64,000 bases of DNA from Chelydra serpentina (GCA_037349315.1 JBAIAC010000027.1:6479001-6543000); one strand, 5' to 3'; numbered from the stretch's first letter, positions 31,701 through 43,330 are shown. Notes: generated by a model not told the origin, from the letters alone. Program-made: numbers and translations.

Positions 31701-34700
31701 TGCCGAGGGAGGCAAATAGGGGATTAGCCCCACTGATACAGGTGTGTGGCAGGAGAGGGTCTCATGTATGCAAGGCTAGGATTCACAGAGATTTTTAACA
31801 ACACCAGTGCAGTAGGTACATATAAAGATAGCTAGAGGTATTTAAACTTGGTTTGATGAGAAGTTTTGTTTTGTTTTGTTACCATTTTTAGTTAGTCTTG
31901 GTGTTAATTGTGCTCAAAGTGCTCCTCCAGCCTCGTCCCTGTGTTCCTGTCAAAGCCTCCTGTTCCCTATAAGTGCATCTATATAGTGAGTAGAATCATT
32001 TGTAAACTGATTTAAAGTGAGTCGTGAAGGCAATAGGATGAGCTAGCAAAAATACTGTAGTTTTTCAGGGTTTTTGTATTGCTTTGTTTTAACTTAGAAC
32101 TTTTCTTGGCTTCTCTACTCACAGCTGCCCCCTTACTCCTACGGTGAGCAAAGCAAGTGCCGGAGCCATGGAGGTTTTGGAAGTATACAGCACAGATAAT
32201 CTCCAGAGATTTCTCAAGGTAGAAGAGCCCAGCTTTCCTTTTTTTTCCCTTTGTCCTTTTACCACTACAGGTCCCAAGAACTTTCAGGCTGTCTCACCAG
32301 CTAGATCGTGTGGCCTGTCAGTAGGGGAGATCACCTTTTTACAGCATTTAGCTGTTACACACATATCCCTGATCACAGAGATGGAGGTTTTCAAAAGCAC
32401 AAATGGCACCCAGCTCCCAGTTTCACTCACTATCTATAGCTATAAGCTATATCTTTATCTGTCAAGTAAATAAAGGCACTTGCCTAGGTTGATGCTTTTG
32501 AACTAAGCACCTTGTAACCTTTTAGCATGAATATCCCTTAAACAGTTAAGGGAATTTAAAATAAATAAATATATATAAACTGCTTATTTTAGGCCACCAT
32601 ACCATGTATTAGCTGAACAATAGCAGCACTGCCACTTATTCTGATTCTCCTCAGTGGTGAGAACCTGGTTCAGACACTTTGTTATTTATTTGTATTGTGT
32701 TGGTGCCTATGACCCCAATCATTGTGGCCTCATTGTGCTAGGTGCTGTACAAATATATAACATGAAGATGGTTCCTGCCTAGTGACTTTACAATCTAACT
32801 AGATAAAAATCCCAAACTGTTTTTCGACTAACAGTAACAGCCTTGGTCCAAGGTGTCTGTGGGAGAACGCCCCACTGTTTGCGGACAATGGTTCAAGCCA
32901 AAGGAGACTGTGCAGTGTCTGCTTTCTCAGGGAGCTAAAATCAGTAAATAAGTTGCAATAAATGCATTGTAGGGCCAAGTGAATAGCTCTCTCCATGTAT
33001 CAATGGGTATAGATTTTAATGCTTCATATAGGAACATTTTTATAAGCTGAAACAAATAAAGGCACCTGCTTCCATGGTGTCAGGGTTGATGCTTTCGAAC
33101 TAAGCACCCTGTAATCCTTTTGAATGAATATCCCTTAAAGAGCTAAGGGAATTTTCAAAAGCACCCAATTTAGGCGCACAACTCCTAGTGAAAGTCAATG
33201 GCACGTGTGGTCCTAAATCACTTGCATGCTTCTGAAAAGCCCCCTAAATGTGCAAAGAGAACAGATCTAATATTGATTTTACTTATGGGTACAGTTTTCA
33301 AAATTGACTGAATCTCATTTTCAGTGACTTAAGTTACTTTGAAAAATGGGATTTAGGCTCATGAGTCACTTAGATGCTTTTGAAATTTGTACCCTACACC
33401 TGCCTCAGTGTGTTTGACACTTTAAGGGGAGATGGGTCCCAGCCCTACTTGTGACACATAACAGGTGGAGAGAATGATAATATCACATGACAGGCAGGTC
33501 ATGCAGCTAAATCAGGCTTTCTGAGGGGGAAGTTAAACAGGGAGCAGGAGGATTGTGTGAGCAGGTCTTAGCTCCCAGGCACAGGGCCTGGGAAGTGCAG
33601 AGCCAGTACCAGCTAGAGAGGCTAGAGTGTAGGGACCAAGCTTGCTGAAGGAGTAGCTTTAGCAGGGGGTTTGTTTCCTTTAGAACTTGGTACTAATAAA
33701 CCAGATCCCAAGAAGGGGTGTTAGCTGATACACAAAAGCCTTTGTGAAGTTATTACGAAGACTGAGAAACTGAGGCAGCAACATCACTGAGCCCAGAGCA
33801 AGCAGGCAGCTCTGCGATAGCCTTTAGCAGCGTGTCGGCACTGCAGCGGGGAGGAAGGCTCCCAGCCCAGGTGGAGAGATGCACTGGGGAGGGTTCAAGT
33901 GAGAACAGTAAAACCAGCTGTGTGGACATTGCAGCATGGGCAGTGGTACAGGCTAGCCACCTGAGCGGAAATCTGTTGGGTCAGATGAGCTTATAATTGT
34001 GCACCCAGGCTGCAACAGCCACACTGCTAGTTTTAGTGCACAAGCTCGAGTGCAGCTAGCGCCTAGCTGTCTTTCCTGGGCTGGGAGCCTCGCTCTCAGC
34101 TGCAGCGTAGACATACCCTGTGAGGCCTCTGTTTAGCTTACGCGGTGTTTCTCTGCCTTATGCACCACCAGCTACAGGCTGCTGCTCAAAGGCTGGTCAC
34201 ACGAGGGCAGCATTGTGCAGCAGTTAAAATGCAGAGGCAAAGAGAACCTGCAGGTGGGTTGAAATGCTGTGGATGTGTTCACCTTGTTGGAGGGGCAGCT
34301 ACAAAATGAATCTGGAGATTTGAGCTCCATAATGAAGCCTCTGACGAATGACTCTACAGAGAGGGAAGAAGGCTTTGAAAAGACTCTTTAAACAAAAAAT
34401 ATCTTTGCATTAAGGTTGCCAGGCATCCAGTTTTCGACTGGAACGCCTGGTCGAAAAGGGACCCTGGCGGCTCCAGTCAGCACCGCTGACCAGGCTGCTA
34501 AAAGTCTGGTCGGCGGCTCAGCAGGGCTAAGGCAGGCTCCCTACCTGCCCTTGCTCTGCGTGGCTCCCGGAAGCGGCCGGCATGTCCGGCTCCTAGGTGC
34601 AGGGGTGACCACGGAGGCTCCACATGCTCCCCTTGCCCTGAGCGCTGGCTCCGCAGCTCCCATTGGCCCGCACCTTGAATACCCTCCTACAACCCAACAC

Positions 34701-37700
34701 CCTGCCTCAGCCCTGAGATCCCTCCCGCACCCAAACTCCCTCCCAGAGCCTGCACCCCCTCCTGCACCCCAACTCCCTGCCCCAGCCTGGTGAAAGTGAG
34801 TGAGGGTGGGGGACAGCGAGCGACGGAGGGAGGGGGGATGGAAGGAGCAGGGGCGGGGCCTTGGGGAAGGGGCGGGGCAAGGGTGTTCAGTTTTGTGCGA
34901 TTAGAAAGTTGGCGTCCCTACCTCGCATTAGTGAGAGTATCTGATCAGTTTTGAAGGAGTGTTTGGAGGCCAGTGAATTGCATGGAGTTGGTGTTACAGC
35001 AATGCCTGTGAAGATCACGATGTTTTGCTGTGTAGTTGTAGCGGTGTTGGTCCCAGGGTATTAGAGAGACAATGTGGGTGAGGTAATATCTTTTATTGGA
35101 CCAACTTCTGTTGGTGGAGATCCCAGGCAGTCAGTATTTTTCTCCCTGCATGTCCTGTTTTGACCACCAGGGAGCTACCGAGATGTCTAGCCCCCTTCCT
35201 TCCAGTGCAAATCTGGAAACCTTCTACAGCCCCACCATAGATCTATGGCAGCCAGAGCTCTGGATGATGATGAGATAAAAAGCACATAAAAGATACTGAT
35301 ATTTAATTGAAACACCTGGAAGAATCACTGTGTTACTATAAAGCGCAATTTATTAACATTTTGGGCCATTGCTGCAGTCCATTTAATTGGACCCAGATTG
35401 GTCAGTCTAACCTGTGGCATCACAGGAGTGTAAATTTAATGTAGTGTAATGTAAAAAGTGCAGATTTCACAGGAAATGAGGCTGGCAAGAAGCAGCAACT
35501 TGACTCTTGTTAAAGTGGATTTTCTATTTAAAGGGACCCTGGCCAAATTAAGGCACCTGTACTGAGATTTTGCAAAATAAAATGGGATTACTCGTCTTCT
35601 AAAATGCCACTCAACAAGAGTAAGGGAAGCAGAATTGGCCCACTAGTTAGATAAGGGCATTAGGAGCTGAAAGTGCTCACAGTGTTTGAAAATCAGGTTG
35701 CATAATTAAGGGCATAATTTTTGGCACCCAAGTTTGAAAATTTTGGTTTGGGCTTCTTAAGCCAGGTCTACACATAACGTTTTGCAGGCGTAGCTGTATT
35801 GGTTACAGGTGTGATATTTTTTTAAGGACTTAGCAATGCTGGCAGAAATCCTAGCGGAGATGCAGCTACAGCGGCAAAAAAATCCCTTTGCCAACATAGT
35901 TTATTTTGCTCACTGGACTGGAATAAGTTATGCCAGCAAAAGCACTTTTTTGCTGGTATAAGCTATGCAACAGATATTTGCAACCCCATGCAGTATCTTT
36001 GGGGGCATTGTGTTAAATTTATATATGACAGTGTTCCACTCCAGAGGGGAGCGTTACCACAGCTCCAGGAACAGTGGAGTTCGATTAAAGTGAATCACTT
36101 AGGTTGCAAACACCTCCAGAGAGGTACCACCCCCTTGGGAAGTTTGCATGTACTGGTTCAAACTGGTTTTCCCAGAAACCAACAGACAAAGAAAGAGATT
36201 TTGGTATTAAAAGTCTGGGTTGAACTGACTCTGGGCCTTCTTTCTGATCCAGCGAACGGACAAGAGGGACCCAGACCCTTGCGGAAGGGTTGGAAACACT
36301 TTGGCCTACTAGGGCCTCCTGAGACCGATGGGTAACTCCTGGGATGTTTAGTGTGTGTTTAAATTTGTTTACTGTTTTCTGTATGTTTTCTCTGTAATTC
36401 TTTCTACCTTTAGAAAATGTGTGTGTGGTTGGAAAGAGCTGTGTGGTAACTTGACAGCTGGGAATACACTGTTCATAGTCCTCGGAAAGAGCAGCAGGCT
36501 GGCCTGCTGGGGATATCACAGCAGGGAGCTGTGCAGCCTTAAAAATCCCCAGTCAGAAGGGAGTGAGAGTAGGGGTCCCTACCCAGAGACAGGGGATGGC
36601 TGGAGACCTGACTGGGAACTCCTGGAGTGGCCCACAGGAGTGGGGTTACAGGTGCAGTTACACTGAAACTGTGGCAAGCTATCTCTACAGTAGCAGAGCT
36701 TTGCCGGTATAGCTATATTGGTATAATTTTTAAGTGTAAACAAGACCTAGATGTATTAAAAAATGAACAAACAAAAAAAGAAGCAAAGTAGGTTAGCTGC
36801 ATGTTTGTGCTGAAAATCTAAAAGCTTGTGTGTGTATGTATTGTTCTTATAAATTTAAAGAACCTGGAATCATATTTTTCTTTTGTGTTCCCTTTTCTTT
36901 CTAAGGCTAAAATTGAAGAAGGCTGGGAAGTCATAGGAACAGTCAGCAAATCTGAGGTCGAGGATAAGGTCCCTGTCATCAGCTGCTTAGAATTTCACTG
37001 GAATAAACCCACTGTTTTAGTATTAGGTATGGTACGTTGCAAAACTTTAACTGGGGCGAAGGTGCGTGATATGGAGACGTCACCTCTTAAGCTAGTGTTG
37101 ATGTAGCAGTGTTGTCTTTGTCACACTAACTCTGAAAAGAAGCTAAGCGCCAAGTAACGTAAAACAGCCACTCTGTCCGGGAAAGTCATACCTGAGGTGC
37201 CTATAAAGTGAATGCGCCAAAGGGAAGCTTATTAGGTGTACATTTGCTCACCCTTTGCTGAGCGAGTTATGTCTAGTGGTGCAATAGATGGGAAAGCAGC
37301 AGGTGGCTTTTATTTTTCTTGTTTTTTGTTTTTTTCAGTTTAATGAGCCAGCCTAAGAACCTTTTCCGTTTATTTAAAAAACCCCTGCAAATGTAGTGCT
37401 GATGATTTAGAGACTGGCCACCCAGGCCCCTGTTTAGTCATAGAATGGGTACCGCAGGGCAAATGCCAGTCTCGCTTCCTCATACCGTGCCCTGATCTAG
37501 GCTGATCATTTACGGGAGTGGCCAGGGAGTAGAGTGTTCATGTGTACATGGCTCTAAATTTGTAACTGCTCAGACAGGTGCAGGTAAGTCTCCATGCTAT
37601 TCAGGCTTGGCCTCTACTGAAATTGCCAACAAGAGTGTCCATTATGTGGGTAGCTTTGATAATGTGGACAGCTGCCCCAGCAGATATAGGATCTAGCTGC

Positions 37701-40700
37701 TCATTTCACACAGGTGGCTACCAAACAGCCGTCAGGGGTTCTCAGCTAGGGGTATGTGTACCGCTGGGGGTATGCAGAGGTCTTCCAGGGTGTACATCAA
37801 CTCATCTAGATATTTGCCTAGTTTTACAACACGCTGCACTAGCAAAGTTAGTACAAACTAAAATTTCATACAGACAGTGACTTGTTTATACTGCTCTATA
37901 CACTATATGCTGAAATTTAAGTAAAATATTTATATTCAAACTGATTTATTTTATAATCATATGGTAACAATGAGAACGTAAGCAATTTTTCAGTAATAGT
38001 GTGCTGTGACACTTGTGTATTTTTATGTCTGATTTTGTAAGCAAGTAGTTTTTAAGTGAGGTGAAACTTGGGGGTATGCAAGGCAAATCAGACTCCTGAA
38101 AGGGGTACAATAGTCAGGAAAGGTTGAGAGCTACGGAGATACAATATTAACTTTTGGTTACTTCCAACCTTTTTCTCATTTGGAGCGACTCTAGTTTGTT
38201 ACTGTACCCCTGAGCAATGCATACCCCTCCTCCCCCCAAAACTTATCTTAAGCAGATAAAGGAGATGAATTTACCAAGATGGTGTCTTTTATGGAGAAAT
38301 GTTGGAGTTTATATGGTCTGAATGGTAGAGAAGCAAGTGGACGTTACAGCTGAAGTAAGAAACATTGCAGAATTCATCCAGGAATGCATATTTGGAAGCC
38401 CTTTTTGCTGCTCCATGTCAGCAGGCAACGAAGGTGGTTTGAACCATTGCACTGAAAGGTAATGTCATGCTGACGATCAGCCATTGAGGGGCTGTAATCC
38501 TGCCTGATGCTACCATTTACTTGGCTCCGAAGACATTTCTTTAATTAAAATGTTTATTGAACTCCAGGAAATACTGACAAGACAACACAGCAAATCTGGC
38601 ATCTCTACAAGATGTGTGGCACTATATTACAAAGGGAATAGAAAGGCTGGCAACGCAGATGATGGACCACAAAGAAATACATACCAGAAACGATGACAAC
38701 AGCAAGAGAAAGGAAGAGAGAGAAAGTGACAGCAGTGTCATTACCTTGAATTATGAGAGATTTCTCCAGGAAAAAGTCCAAATATTCTTTTGTCAGGGGA
38801 GACTGGAGGCTGGTTGGTAGATGCATGAGAAGAGTTCCCAAACCTTACAACAGTAATGACTTCAACTCTCTACTGAGCACTAACTCTTCACTGAAAAGAA
38901 AATTGAACATTATGGAGTTCTATGATACTGGGGTTGTTTGAAGAAATGTCCTGGATCTAAATATGTAGCGTACCTGTGGCAGCAAACAGAGAAGAGCAGC
39001 AATAAATTAGTGTGGAAGCAAGCTTCCCACACACTGTCTTAGAAGAAAAGTGTTACAGACTTGAATTTGCCTTCCCAGCATCCCAGTCAGCTGCAGTCTT
39101 GCTCGCTTGCCAAAGAGAATGATCTGAACAATATCTCTTAATGTCTGTGTGCAAAGTCAATGCCTAAGGCAACCGATTGACTTCCCTAGAGACTGAAGGT
39201 CTCTGCATGGGCCGGAATAGGATTAGCTCCCTTTCCTGTCCTGCCAGCTCTGCATATCCTTTCAGTTCTTGGCATGGGTGCTGAGTCTGGGACTAAGGGT
39301 GCCTACTGTGGTTTTGTTTATTTGGACACCTGTCCACTTAGATCAGTCAGATTCATTTTTCACAGGCCACTGAACGACCATCAGCTTTTGGTCACTGCTT
39401 ATTTTGGCTGGATTTGAGCTGTCAACATCCAACGCTACAATAGTTAATGATAACATAAATTCTGGACGTGATATTCAACATCATGCTTCATGGCGTAAGC
39501 CAAGTTCTATGTGGTGCAGGAGGTTTCTTGCACTGTCCTCTGAAGCATCAGGTGCTGGTCACGATGGAGATGGGATACTGGACTAAATGGACCATAGTCT
39601 GACCCAGTCTGGCAAATCCTAATTTAGAGATGAAAGGCTCTGCATCCCATTATCAACCCCCCCGAATCATCAGGCCACACCCTGAACAATATTACAGTCA
39701 GAAATGGGAACAAAAAAAATAATTAAATGATTGCATTTCAGCTGCACTCTCAAAGAGAGACAAAACTATGAGATTAAAGTCAAAGAGCTAAAGTGGTAAA
39801 ATGTTTTGTGCAGCAATATAAACTAGCATCTTGTATTATTTTATCTGATTCCATCAGCACTCCCTCCCACGTCATTCTCTATCTGCAAGTCTTTTTGCCC
39901 TGAATTTATGGGTTCTAATTATCTTAAGCGACTAAGGCCATAAAAAGCTTTGTAAAAACTGGAAGCAAAATTGCTGCTTTTATTGGGAGTCATAAGACCC
40001 TTATCGGTGAGAGAAAGGGAGTGTTCCAGGAAACATGACACCTCTGACAATAGCTGCTATCCCAAGCTGAAGGAACACACCAGAATATGAGCGTGAAAGG
40101 CTGATGAGACGGATGTGCTTGAAGTTATACAACTTTTCTCTTCTGTATCAAATCAAGAAAAAGTAGAAGGGAAAGTGACATCCTTGCTTTTCCCACCAAC
40201 ATCTTGTGACTGAGAGGAATGGTGACCCAGTGGTTGGTATGCCAGCCTGGGAGACCCAGGTTTGAGTCTCTGGTCTGCCTCAGACCGCTTGTGTGACCTT
40301 GGGCAAGTCACCTTAGCTGCTCTGTGTCTCAGTTTCCAATCCATAGTATGGGAATAATAGCACTGCCCTATCTCACCGGGGTGTTGAGTGGATAAATACA
40401 TTAAAGACTGGGGTGCTCAGATAGTACAGCAATGGTGGCAATATAAGTACCTTAGAAAGACTGGAGAGATGATTTGGTGACAGCCTCAGAAGATGGAGGT
40501 TTGCAGGCATTTTCCAGAGACAATTCCAGTATGTAGGACAGCAGCTAGGTTCTAGAGTAGTAAGTCTAAAATCCAGTAGAGATGGCCAGTGTCTCTGTTA
40601 ACAATCCCTTTTTGGCAAGGCTAAGGGGAATGGGTGGCTTCCTGTTCCATGGATCTATTCTGTTGGCTGCAGACCAGGGACCTTATTCTGTGTTTGTCTA

Positions 40701-41893
40701 AACTGTGCCAGGTGCACCTGTGGAGTTCTATAAATAATGAATACGAAAACACCTTTTGATAATAGAGCCGATCTGGAGTCAGAGGTGGGGGGGAATGGTA
40801 CTGGGGTTAGTCTGGGCCTTCTGTATTCATTTGTCTACAAGCGGAATTGTTTTAAGCAGCTCCCTTTCCATTTTCCTTTGTGACAATGCAAGCCAAACTA
40901 CTACTAATGACCTGGCATAGATTTCTACTCTGCTTCACTAGTGTATCAGGTCAAACATATTAGGGTTGTTGGATGGTTTAGCAACTAATCAATTGAAGCC
41001 TCTGGTTAAACTCTCTGTGTTCACGAGTTACACCCAGCTGGTAGTACCGTCTATTGGAAAAGTTGAACAAGTCAATATCAATAGCGACATAGGAGCTGCT
41101 GTACTAGATCAGACCATTGGCCCATCAACCCCTATATCCAGCTTCCAGCAGTGGACACCATGAAGCTTCCTCCTGTAATGTACCTGGTCAACTGTGCATT
41201 GCTGTACATTGGGAATAGGGAAGGATTTCCCCTGCCCCTTGAAAGGCTGTGAGGCTTTGTAACGAAAGTGCCGCAGAAGCGCAAGATATTAGCACTGGCT
41301 CAGAAACTCCCTAAACCTCTACAAACAAATCCAGATAGGATGAAATTGGCCAGTAAGGAAAACTAGATACATTGCTCTCATTTGTTACCTCCGATTACAG
41401 TTTAACAGCTGGATCCTGCAAAACTGCTCTTGATCATATATATTGTCCTATCAAAGTCAATAGGACAACTCCTGTGAGTCAACATTTGTCAGGAGGGTGT
41501 TCTGGTTTTATTTTAGAAAGGCATTTGTTGACAGTTTTATTCATAAATCAGTGACAGAGTTGTGAAAATGTGCGTAGTTGGCGACACAAATCCATGAACA
41601 TACCCATACAATATCTTTTTTCTTCAGGGAATGAAGGGTATGGGCTATCTTCGGAGACACGAAGTTTGTGCCACAGGATGCTAATCATCCCTCCTGGAAG
41701 AACATTGCAGCCTGGGATCGAATCATTAAATGTCTCTGTTGCTACTGGTAAAAATAATTTAATCGCTCAAACTGATTGCAATTCCTGTTTCTTTAAAGAT
41801 AAACATTTTCAGGATGAGTTTCTATTAATGACGTCTTTTTGTTTTTTTGCAGGGATTCTCTTGCATTCTATATGCAGCCAAAAAATAAAGTAA
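27899..41893 (+). CDS. MRM1: MRM1, mitochondrial 16S rRNA 2'-O-methyltransferase
   Basis: Methylates the ribose 2'-OH of a conserved guanosine in the peptidyl-transferase region of mitochondrial 16S rRNA (Gm1145 in human) using S-adenosylmethionine in the matrix. Coding exons are 27899-28743, 32125-32218, 36906-37026, 41628-41747 and 41853-41893; all introns are GT-AG. The 1,221-nt CDS gives 406 residues, somewhat longer than mammalian MRM1 because of the N-terminal region. Residues 1-40 are basic and amphipathic (a mitochondrial targeting signal). About 145-222 is the SpoU substrate-binding domain ([16 protein letters not shown]). From about 246 the SPOUT fold follows: motif 1 [12 protein letters not shown] (Asn259, Arg265), motif 2 [12 protein letters not shown] (Asn355-Glu356-Gly357) and motif 3 [16 protein letters not shown] (Ser386, Asn388), which form the knot that binds SAM. 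Met1 has the in-frame alternatives Met7 and Met8. All key residues are present, so the gene looks functional. Confidence 0.95.
28905..29130 (+). repeat. MIR-like SINE
   Basis: Head GGCCTAGTGGATAGAGCACT, core CCCCATCTGTAAAATGGGAT, tail TTTGTAAAGCACTTTGAGAG and a TATTATTAATG end. Confidence 0.75.
30440..30720. repeat. LINE-derived debris, family uncertain
   Basis: TGGCTATGGAACAAACTCCC and AGAGGACATCAGG, GGAAATCTTGCAAATCTTC resemble the 3' part of a CR1/L2-group LINE (the wording of the CTGTGGAACTCCTTGCC block in the CR1 copy at 18.9 kb). Multiple stops are present. The 183-codon open frame on the other strand is not a gene. Confidence 0.4.
31320..31520. repeat. Dispersed repeat of the GCTAGGCACTG type
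   Basis: GCCACTGTGCTAGGCACTGG and AGAAAGTACAATCTAAGTAT match the pattern also seen at 32690-32805, 43700-43825 and 59430-59575 (TGTGCTAGGTGCTGTACAAA ... TTACAATCTAA). Family name unknown to me. Confidence 0.5.
32125..32218 (+). CDS. MRM1: MRM1 coding exon 2
   Basis: The exon is 94 nt. It completes Ser282 and encodes [20 protein letters not shown] and then [11 protein letters not shown] (to residue 313). The acceptor AG is at 32123-32124 and the donor AAG/GTAGAAG ends phase 0. Confidence 0.93.
32468..32558 (+). repeat. Direct repeat, left copy
   Basis: AAATAAAGGCAC, GTTGATGCTTTTGAACTAAG, CACCTTGTAACC, GAATATCCCTTAAACAG; it matches 33054-33155 apart from small differences. Confidence 0.7.
33054..33155 (+). 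repeat. Direct repeat, right copy
   Basis: AAATAAAGGCAC, GTTGATGCTTTCGAACTAAG, CACCCTGTAATCC, GAATATCCCTTAAAGAGC; it carries about 11 extra bases (CCATGGTGTCA) relative to the left copy. Confidence 0.7.
33900..34125. mobile_element. GC-rich MITE (GTAGACATACCCTG end)
   Basis: The right end GCTGCAGCGTAGACATACCC is the inverted form of the TATGTCTACACTGC terminus. The left end is GTGTGGACATTGCAGC. No coding capacity. Confidence 0.5.
34407..34930. repeat. GC-rich dispersed repeat between 6-bp direct repeats
   Basis: GCATTA occurs at 34407-34412 and 34925-34930 on either side of a CpG-rich block (34413-34924) starting AGGTTGCCAGGCATCCAG and ending GAAAGTTGGCGTCCCTACCT. Near-repeats of CCTGCACCCCAACTCCCT occur near 34680-34790. 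A 125-codon proline-rich open frame here is compositional. Confidence 0.5.
35757..36757. mobile_element. MITE (GGTCTACAC ends) split by an LTR
   Basis: The left part 35757-35965 starts CTTAAGCCAGGTCTACACAT. The right part 36677-36757 ends GTGTAAACAAGACCTAGA, the inverted terminus. The halves join in the middle of the word GGTATAAGCTA/TCTCTACAG, as in uninterrupted copies. Confidence 0.6.
35966..36676. mobile_element. Solo-LTR-like insertion, 711 bp, with 5-bp target duplication
   Basis: Begins TGCAACAGATATTTG and ends ACTGAAACTGTGGCA. The TG...CA ends are bounded by AGCTA on both sides (35961-35965 and 36677-36681). There are no coding frames for gag, pol or env and no internal region, so it would be a recombined solo LTR of an endogenous retrovirus or LTR retrotransposon. 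A possible TATA-like word, TTTATATATG, lies near 36018. It sits within MRM1 intron 2. Confidence 0.65.
36906..37026 (+). CDS. MRM1: MRM1 coding exon 3
   Basis: The exon is 121 nt, residues 314-353 and the first base of Gly354. It encodes [20 protein letters not shown] and [20 protein letters not shown]. The donor is G/GTATGG. Confidence 0.94.
37733..38135. mobile_element. hAT-type MITE (CAGGGGTTCTCA ends)
   Basis: The left end CAGGGGTTCTCAGCTAGGGG and right end AGGAAAGGTTGAGAGCTACG are inverted versions of the widespread CAGGGGTTCTCAACC terminus. The AT-rich interior is non-coding. No clear 8-bp duplication remains. Confidence 0.65.
39400..39625 (+). repeat. CR1 LINE 3'-end fragment
   Basis: CTCTGAAGCATCAGGTGCTG, GATGGAGATGGGATACTGGA and CTAAATGGACCATAGTCTGA, CCCAGTCTGGCA are the CR1 terminal words. 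Confidence 0.75.
40210..40450 (+). repeat. MIR-like SINE
   Basis: Head GACCCAGTGGTTGGTATGCC, B-box-like GGTTTGAGTC, core GTGACCTTGGGCAAGTCACC and tail GGGTGTTGAGTGGATAAATA. Confidence 0.75.
41085..41330 (-). repeat. CR1 3' fragment, minus strand
   Basis: CTAGATCAGACCATTGGCCC and GGGAAGGATTTCCCCTGCCC read as the reverse of the CR1 3' UTR. Confidence 0.65.
41628..41747 (+). CDS. MRM1: MRM1 coding exon 4
   Basis: The exon is 120 nt. It completes Gly354 and encodes [39 protein letters not shown] and one base of Gly394, so it holds SPOUT motif 2 and most of motif 3. The donor is G/GTAAAA. Confidence 0.94.
41853..41893 (+). CDS. MRM1: MRM1 coding exon 5 (terminal)
   Basis: The exon is 41 nt after a short 105-bp intron (41748-41852; acceptor TTTTTTTGCAG). 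It encodes [13 protein letters not shown] and stop TAA at 41891. Confidence 0.93.
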
Positions 41894-42660
41894 TGGAATG
41901 CGATTTTACCGTGAATTGCGTAGATCTTTAAAAATCCAACCCTTTTGAGCAGGGAAAACAGTTCAGTGTTGTGTGGTTTCACTGAAATCAGTAGAGGTGG
42001 ACACCCTGTTGCACTTTCCAGAGTCTTTGTATAGCTATGAGCTCCTGAGAAGCTAAGGAGAAAGTAAACACTGAACCTTCTGCTGTGGAATGTTCAACTT
42101 AAACTTTAGAAGATTCCGATACCATTCGAGGTTATGTCCAGTGTCCTACACTCCAGGTCGTCTCTGCACAATGTTCCACCCGAGCATTGGATGCACTTGC
42201 TTCATCAAGCTGTGTTTACAGACTGCTAAAAGCTCCAGGAACCTGTTGAATACATAAACTCCAAGAGACAAGATTAAAAGAAAATGTGACAGAGAGAAAG
42301 CTAGATTTTAAAAACAGGGAGCCAAATCTCTCAGTGTTTACTGATGCAAAACAGCCGTTAAAGTAAATGAAATCTTTTTTTTTTTTTTTTTTACACTAAC
42401 ATCCCTTTACAGAACTCATTCCCAGCGAGATCTTTGTTGGAATAAGGACTACGAAATTGGGCCTATTCTGTATTTTTTTCATAGTGTGATGGTGTTTCCC
42501 ATTCCACATCACTGTTTGAACATCTGAAAACATGTTGCATTGAATTTGACTGTAAAATAGATTCTTGAACTCAGTCATGTGACAGATGTGACCAATAATG
42601 AAACTCAGTCGAGGGGGAAAAAAAGTAACCCATTGAAATAAAACTGTCTAAAGATTTGTT
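41894..42660 (+). other. MRM1: MRM1 3' untranslated region
   Basis: Repeat-poor sequence with a T-run at 42376-42392. The best polyadenylation signal is AATAAA at 42637-42642, followed by a TTTGTTGCAGATTTGT stretch rich in T and G. The end is placed near 42660. Confidence 0.6.
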
Positions 42661-43330
42661 GCAGATTTGTATTAAATTGTTCCTTTGTTCTCTCTCAAAT
42701 ATAAACCCACCACATGATTAGTGAACCAGGACACAGCATATTTGTGTGAGCTGTGGGTGAGGAACAAGGATATGGATTCACTAGCATGTTCTCTCATTCA
42801 TATTGTGAATGTTCCTCTTTCATTATGGTTGTGATCCTGAACACCCCAGCACCTTCAACTCCCATTGAAGTCAATGGGAATTCATTACGTTCAACATCTT
42901 GCCTTGCATTGGGGATGTGTGTGTGTGTGACGGAGGTTTCATTTGCAAATATTTCTGGCTTGAAAACCACACTTGTTAAATTATTGAAAACAAAATGAAT
43001 GTTATCGCTTAACACCTTGACTATTTTATTTAGTTACTGTGGCCCTTTGCATAGAATCACTCATTAACACTTGATTTACAGTGCCCTTTAGGGATAATTT
43101 CAAACAATTTAGCTTACTCCATCCCCCCCTTCCAAATGAGCAGCTAAATCACTCAGAGAGACTAATTAGACTTTCCTTTGAGCTAAATGAAGTCTGTAAA
43201 CTCGGGTCTGTGAATCTGAAAGTTTTTCAGATGCTTCAGGCCGGTGGTTGATTTCATAGTCTTTGGAAAAGCTGTGGTGTCTGCCAGCCCAGTCTCCATT
43301 CTGTTGCCTGGATTTGCCTTGGGTTATTTA

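Larger units (their letters stand above)
28744..32124 (+). other. MRM1 intron 1
   Basis: Holds a MIR-like SINE (28905-29130), a related tail (29290-29410), LINE-like debris (30440-30720) and a dispersed repeat (31320-31520). The acceptor is TCTACTCACAG, last base 32124. No other exon is seen. Confidence 0.75.
32219..36905 (+). other. MRM1 intron 2
   Basis: Largest intron (4.7 kb). It contains a direct duplication of about 95 bp (32468-32558 and 33054-33155), a GC-rich MITE (33900-34120), a GC-rich dispersed repeat (34413-34924) and an LTR nested in a MITE (35757-36757). The acceptor TTTCTTTCTAAG ends at 36905. Confidence 0.75.
37027..41627 (+). other. MRM1 intron 3
   Basis: Contains a hAT-type MITE (37733-38135), CR1 pieces (39400-39625 +, 41085-41330 -) and a MIR-like SINE (40210-40450). 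The acceptor is TCTTTTTTCTTCAG, last base 41627. The stretch 38150-39400 shows no recognisable element. Confidence 0.75.

Noticed and set aside
38605..38841. 78-codon minus-strand frame with a hydrophobic segment
   Set aside because: The [16 protein letters not shown] stretch looks like a membrane segment, but there is no start context or homologue I recognise, and it is isolated within an intron.
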